The notes under the pieces were generated by a model, which made no database searches, was not told the origin of the DNA, and saw only the letters and a program-made list of their open reading frames with translations. Made by a program: the position numbers and the translations under genes. This document shows, in pieces, positions 58,228-60,273 of a DNA stretch of 60,273 bases. Positions within the stretch are counted from its first letter, which is position 1; each line of letters starts with the position of its first letter. The stretch is from Bacillus cereus (lineage in GTDB: Bacteria > Bacillota > Bacilli > Bacillales > Bacillaceae_G): positions 1 through 60,273 of the forward strand of contig NZ_NUOT01000040.1 in the NCBI RefSeq assembly GCF_002584535.1, given 5' to 3'.

Positions 58228-58842
58228 GTGAATAGCCGAAAATGGGTACGACTATTTTTAACGACGTTGCTGCTTGGAGGAATCAGTACAATCCTGATTG
58301 GTTTTATTCTAGGATGGGACAAGTACGCAAAATTTTTTCAAAATTTTGACGTTAAAGAAATTTTAATGATTTCTTTTTGGTTACTTGGTGTAGGTTTTAT
58401 TTTTAGTGTAATTAGTCAAATGGGGTTTTTTGCGTATTTAACGGTTCATCGTTTTGGACTAGGAATGTTCCGATCATCTTCTCTTTGGAATGCAGTTCAG
58501 CTCATTTTTATTGCATTTGTACTGTTTGATTTTGTGTACTTAAGATCAGTACTCGTCGCAAATGGGGATGTTTCGTTAGGGAATAATATTCTGGTAGCTG
58601 GAATATTATTTATATTCGGAGCGATTGTAGCTTATATAAAGAGTAAAGAGACGAATAAAAAAGCGTTTATACCTGCTTTATTCTTTATGGTCGTCGTAAC
58701 AATTCTTGAATGGGTACCGGCGCTTCGTATTAATGATACTGATTGGTTATATTTAATGGTTATCCCACTTTTACTGTGTAATGCATATCAGTTACTCATA
58801 TTACATCGTTTAATAGGACAAAGAAGTAAGTCAGCTAGTTAA
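58228..58842 (+). CDS. kbaA: KinB signalling pathway activation protein KbaA
   Basis: Membrane protein needed for activation of the sporulation kinase KinB in B. subtilis. Six hydrophobic segments span the 204 residues, with short basic loops and a basic C-terminal tail (IGQRSKSAS). The start is GTG at 58228 with a GGGGATGGG SD. It lies between gerD and pdaB as in B. subtilis. Confidence 0.9.
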   Translation: MNSRKWVRLFLTTLLLGGISTILIGFILGWDKYAKFFQNFDVKEILMISFWLLGVGFIFSVISQMGFFAYLTVHRFGLGMFRSSSLWNAVQLIFIAFVLFDFVYLRSVLVANGDVSLGNNILVAGILFIFGAIVAYIKSKETNKKAFIPALFFMVVVTILEWVPALRINDTDWLYLMVIPLLLCNAYQLLILHRLIGQRSKSAS

Positions 58843-58855
58843 GAGGATAAGCGTG

Positions 58856-58899
58856 AAAAATGGTACAACATCTTTTGAGTGAGGTGTTGTACCATTTTT
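58856..58899. terminator. Strong bidirectional terminator between kbaA and pdaB
   Basis: AAAAATGGTACAACA and TGTTGTACCATTTTT pair perfectly over 15 bp, with 3-4 more pairs inward, around a short loop. The A and T flanks serve both converging genes. Confidence 0.92.
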
Positions 58900-58988
58900 G
58901 ATAGGGGGGATGTTTATTTCGTTATTTGTAAGCAATAAGAATCTGATTCGAAATTTAGGGAAACGAAAGAAAGTAGAAGATAGAGATT

Positions 58989-59753
58989 TTATTTTATGTC
59001 TTTACTTTTTGCGTTTGTGTTAGAAATAAGTTGTGATACAGATACTTGCCCATAGCCATCACTTTTTAATTTCTGCAGGAGCAGCGGTAGAGATCTATTT
59101 GTTTGAAGTGCCGAATCCGAAGCATGTAATAAAATGATATCTCCACCTCGTAAATTGTTAGAAACCGTAGATACAATTTTATTTACACCAGGATTTTTCC
59201 AGTCGTTTGAATTATTACTCCAGTGTACAACAGTATATCCAAGAGAATCTGCTACTTTGAGAACTGTTTTATTAAATTCCCCGCTAGGAGGACGCAAGAG
59301 CTTGATTTGTTTTATTCCAAGTTTTGCAAAAACACCTTGTGAGCGTAAAAGATCTCTTCGTATCTCGTTCGCTTCCAAAGAAGTATAAGAGGTATAGTTA
59401 TATCCCATACTTCCAATTTCGTGACCATCCTGTATAATTCGTTCAACAATATCGGGATGTCTTTCTGCCCATGCTGCAGAGAGGAAGAAAGTCGCATTTT
59501 TAATGTTTCTTTCTTTTAAAGTATCAAGAATAGGAATTGCCTTTTTATCTCCCCAACTAATATCGAATGTTAACGCAACCTGTTTTTTGGCGGTATCACC
59601 TTTGTAAATGACTTTTGGACCAGTAGCAGTTGAAAAAGCAGACTGATGAGAATATGTCTTTAAAAAGAGAAGCCATGCTGTAAATAAGGATAGTACAATA
59701 ATTAAACTAATGTGCTTAAATTTACGTTTACTTGTTATAAAAAAGAAAAACAT
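58989..59753 (-). CDS. pdaB: PdaB, polysaccharide-deacetylase-family sporulation protein
   Basis: NodB-fold protein needed for spore maintenance in B. subtilis. 254 residues, with an N-terminal anchor (about 13-31) and a NodB domain from about 55. The first motif is TFDISWGD (62-69), not TFDDG. At the position of the two zinc histidines the sequence is [11 protein letters not shown] (110-120), where Met and Tyr replace the expected His residues. RPPSGEF (154-160) and LLH (His210) remain. It may therefore be catalytically impaired or act differently. SD GGGGCGGAG. Transcribed away from the rRNA promoters. Confidence 0.93.
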   Translation of the reverse strand: MFFFFITSKRKFKHISLIIVLSLFTAWLLFLKTYSHQSAFSTATGPKVIYKGDTAKKQVALTFDISWGDKKAIPILDTLKERNIKNATFFLSAAWAERHPDIVERIIQDGHEIGSMGYNYTSYTSLEANEIRRDLLRSQGVFAKLGIKQIKLLRPPSGEFNKTVLKVADSLGYTVVHWSNNSNDWKNPGVNKIVSTVSNNLRGGDIILLHASDSALQTNRSLPLLLQKLKSDGYGQVSVSQLISNTNAKSKDIK

Positions 59754-59909
59754 AATACTCCGCCCCTTTGTCCAATCCTTTTCAGTTACTTATATGCTTA
59801 AAAAGTTGAAAAGAGAACTGAAAGATTAACATTATAGGAAATGGATATAATGGACGATATAGTATGAGTTTCGATTTTAGTGGTTATGAGTAATTGTTGA
59901 GGTGATAGT

Positions 59910-60128
59910 TTGTTTGGGATTATGATTACAAAAGAAGAACAGAAAGAAATAGAATATTTATTGAAGAGGGAACTAGATGAGCTTTTATTTGATTTTGCAG
60001 ACGAGAGAATACATGATGTCGTAAAAAAAACAATGGAAGAAAGATATAAAATTATCTTTTGTTTGTTTCGAAGAGTAGCAAATGCGGAAGAGTGCACACG
60101 TTATGTAAGAAAAAGAATTTTTTATTAA
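59910..60128 (+). CDS. Hypothetical protein, 72 residues
   Basis: Not recognised. Start TTG at 59910 with SD GAGGTGATAG; an in-frame ATG is at 59922. The sequence is strongly charged, with Glu/Lys/Arg-rich amphipathic helices (KEEQKEIEYLLKRELDELL) and a basic C-terminal end (RRVANAEECTRYVRKRIFY) containing two cysteines overall. There is no signal peptide. It lies just before the rRNA promoters. Confidence 0.6.
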   Translation: MFGIMITKEEQKEIEYLLKRELDELLFDFADERIHDVVKKTMEERYKIIFCLFRRVANAEECTRYVRKRIFY

Positions 60129-60134
60129 AAAGTG

Positions 60135-60164
60135 TTGACGATATGATTTAATATATGGTAAATT
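60135..60164 (+). promoter_or_regulatory. rRNA operon promoter P1
   Basis: TTGACG (60135-60140), an 18-bp spacer and TAAATT (60159-60164). Confidence 0.65.
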
Positions 60165-60223
60165 AATAACCGTCGCTGATGCGAGAAACGCAGAAAGCGA
60201 AAAAAAGAAATTGAAAAACTTAG

Positions 60224-60252
60224 TTGACATTGAAATATGAAAGTGTTAACAT
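60224..60252 (+). promoter_or_regulatory. rRNA operon promoter P2
   Basis: TTGACA (60224-60229), an exact 17-bp spacer and TAACAT (60247-60252), 89 bp from P1, followed by a GTCGCAAATGAGCGA leader at the window end. The tandem arrangement and position after pdaB match the start of an rrn operon. Confidence 0.8.
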
Positions 60253-60273
60253 AAGGAAGTCGCAAATGAGCGA

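Noticed and set aside
58910-59023. Short plus-strand ORF (MFISLFVSNKNLIRN onward, about 37 residues) with a GGGGGG SD-like run after the kbaA terminator
   Set aside because: Overlaps the pdaB 3' end on the other strand, has no recognisable family, and follows a strong terminator with no promoter seen.

Overview
The window is a low-GC Firmicute chromosome from the Bacillus cereus group. It carries the classic Bacillus block that runs from the clpC stress operon through rpoBC and the str, S10, spc and alpha ribosomal operons to the sporulation and germination genes cwlD, gerD, kbaA and pdaB, and it ends in the promoter region of an rRNA operon. RpoB and other proteins look nearly identical to what I remember from B. 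cereus/anthracis, with scattered differences. Species level cannot be fixed from sequence reading alone. Almost every gene is on the + strand; the exceptions lie after position 52,880.

Layout: 1-7,430 is the ctsR-mcsA-mcsB-clpC protein-quality operon followed by radA and disA (DNA repair, c-di-AMP). 7,590-15,680 holds yacL, ispD, ispF, gltX, a cysteine T-box with cysE-cysS, mrnC, rlmB and rae1. 15,680-20,850 holds sigH, rpmGB, secE, nusG and the L11-L1-L10-L7/12 genes, then the methyltransferase ybxB. 21,141-33,317 is rpoB-rpoC-ybxF-rpsL-rpsG-fusA-tuf. 33,718-48,407 is the S10/spc/alpha superoperon (rpsJ to rplQ, with secY, adk, map, infA and rpoA). 48,519-52,762 is the ECF vitamin-transporter energizing module (ecfA1-ecfA2-ecfT), truA, rplM and rpsI.

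The only accessory-looking island is 52,763-54,973, between rpsI and ybaK. It has a decayed C-terminal fragment of a tyrosine recombinase, a cluster of GGTCAC direct repeats beside it, and a 464-residue minus-strand ORF that resembles a beta-propeller-like family and lacks a signal peptide. It is followed by about 500 bp of unexplained sequence. This is the best candidate for something undescribed.

55,000-60,273 is ybaK, cwlD, salA, gerD(-), kbaA, pdaB(-), a 72-residue unknown and tandem rRNA-type promoters.

Apart from the island, the most interesting signals are RNA-level. A small hairpin sits exactly between the Shine-Dalgarno and start codon of nusG and would restore normal spacing. Strong hairpins lie upstream of rpsL, fusA, rpsS, adk and rpoA. 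L10- and L13-type leaders and a Cys T-box are also present. The PdaB NodB domain lacks the usual zinc histidines. Functions are assigned from family knowledge and visible motifs; no searches were run.
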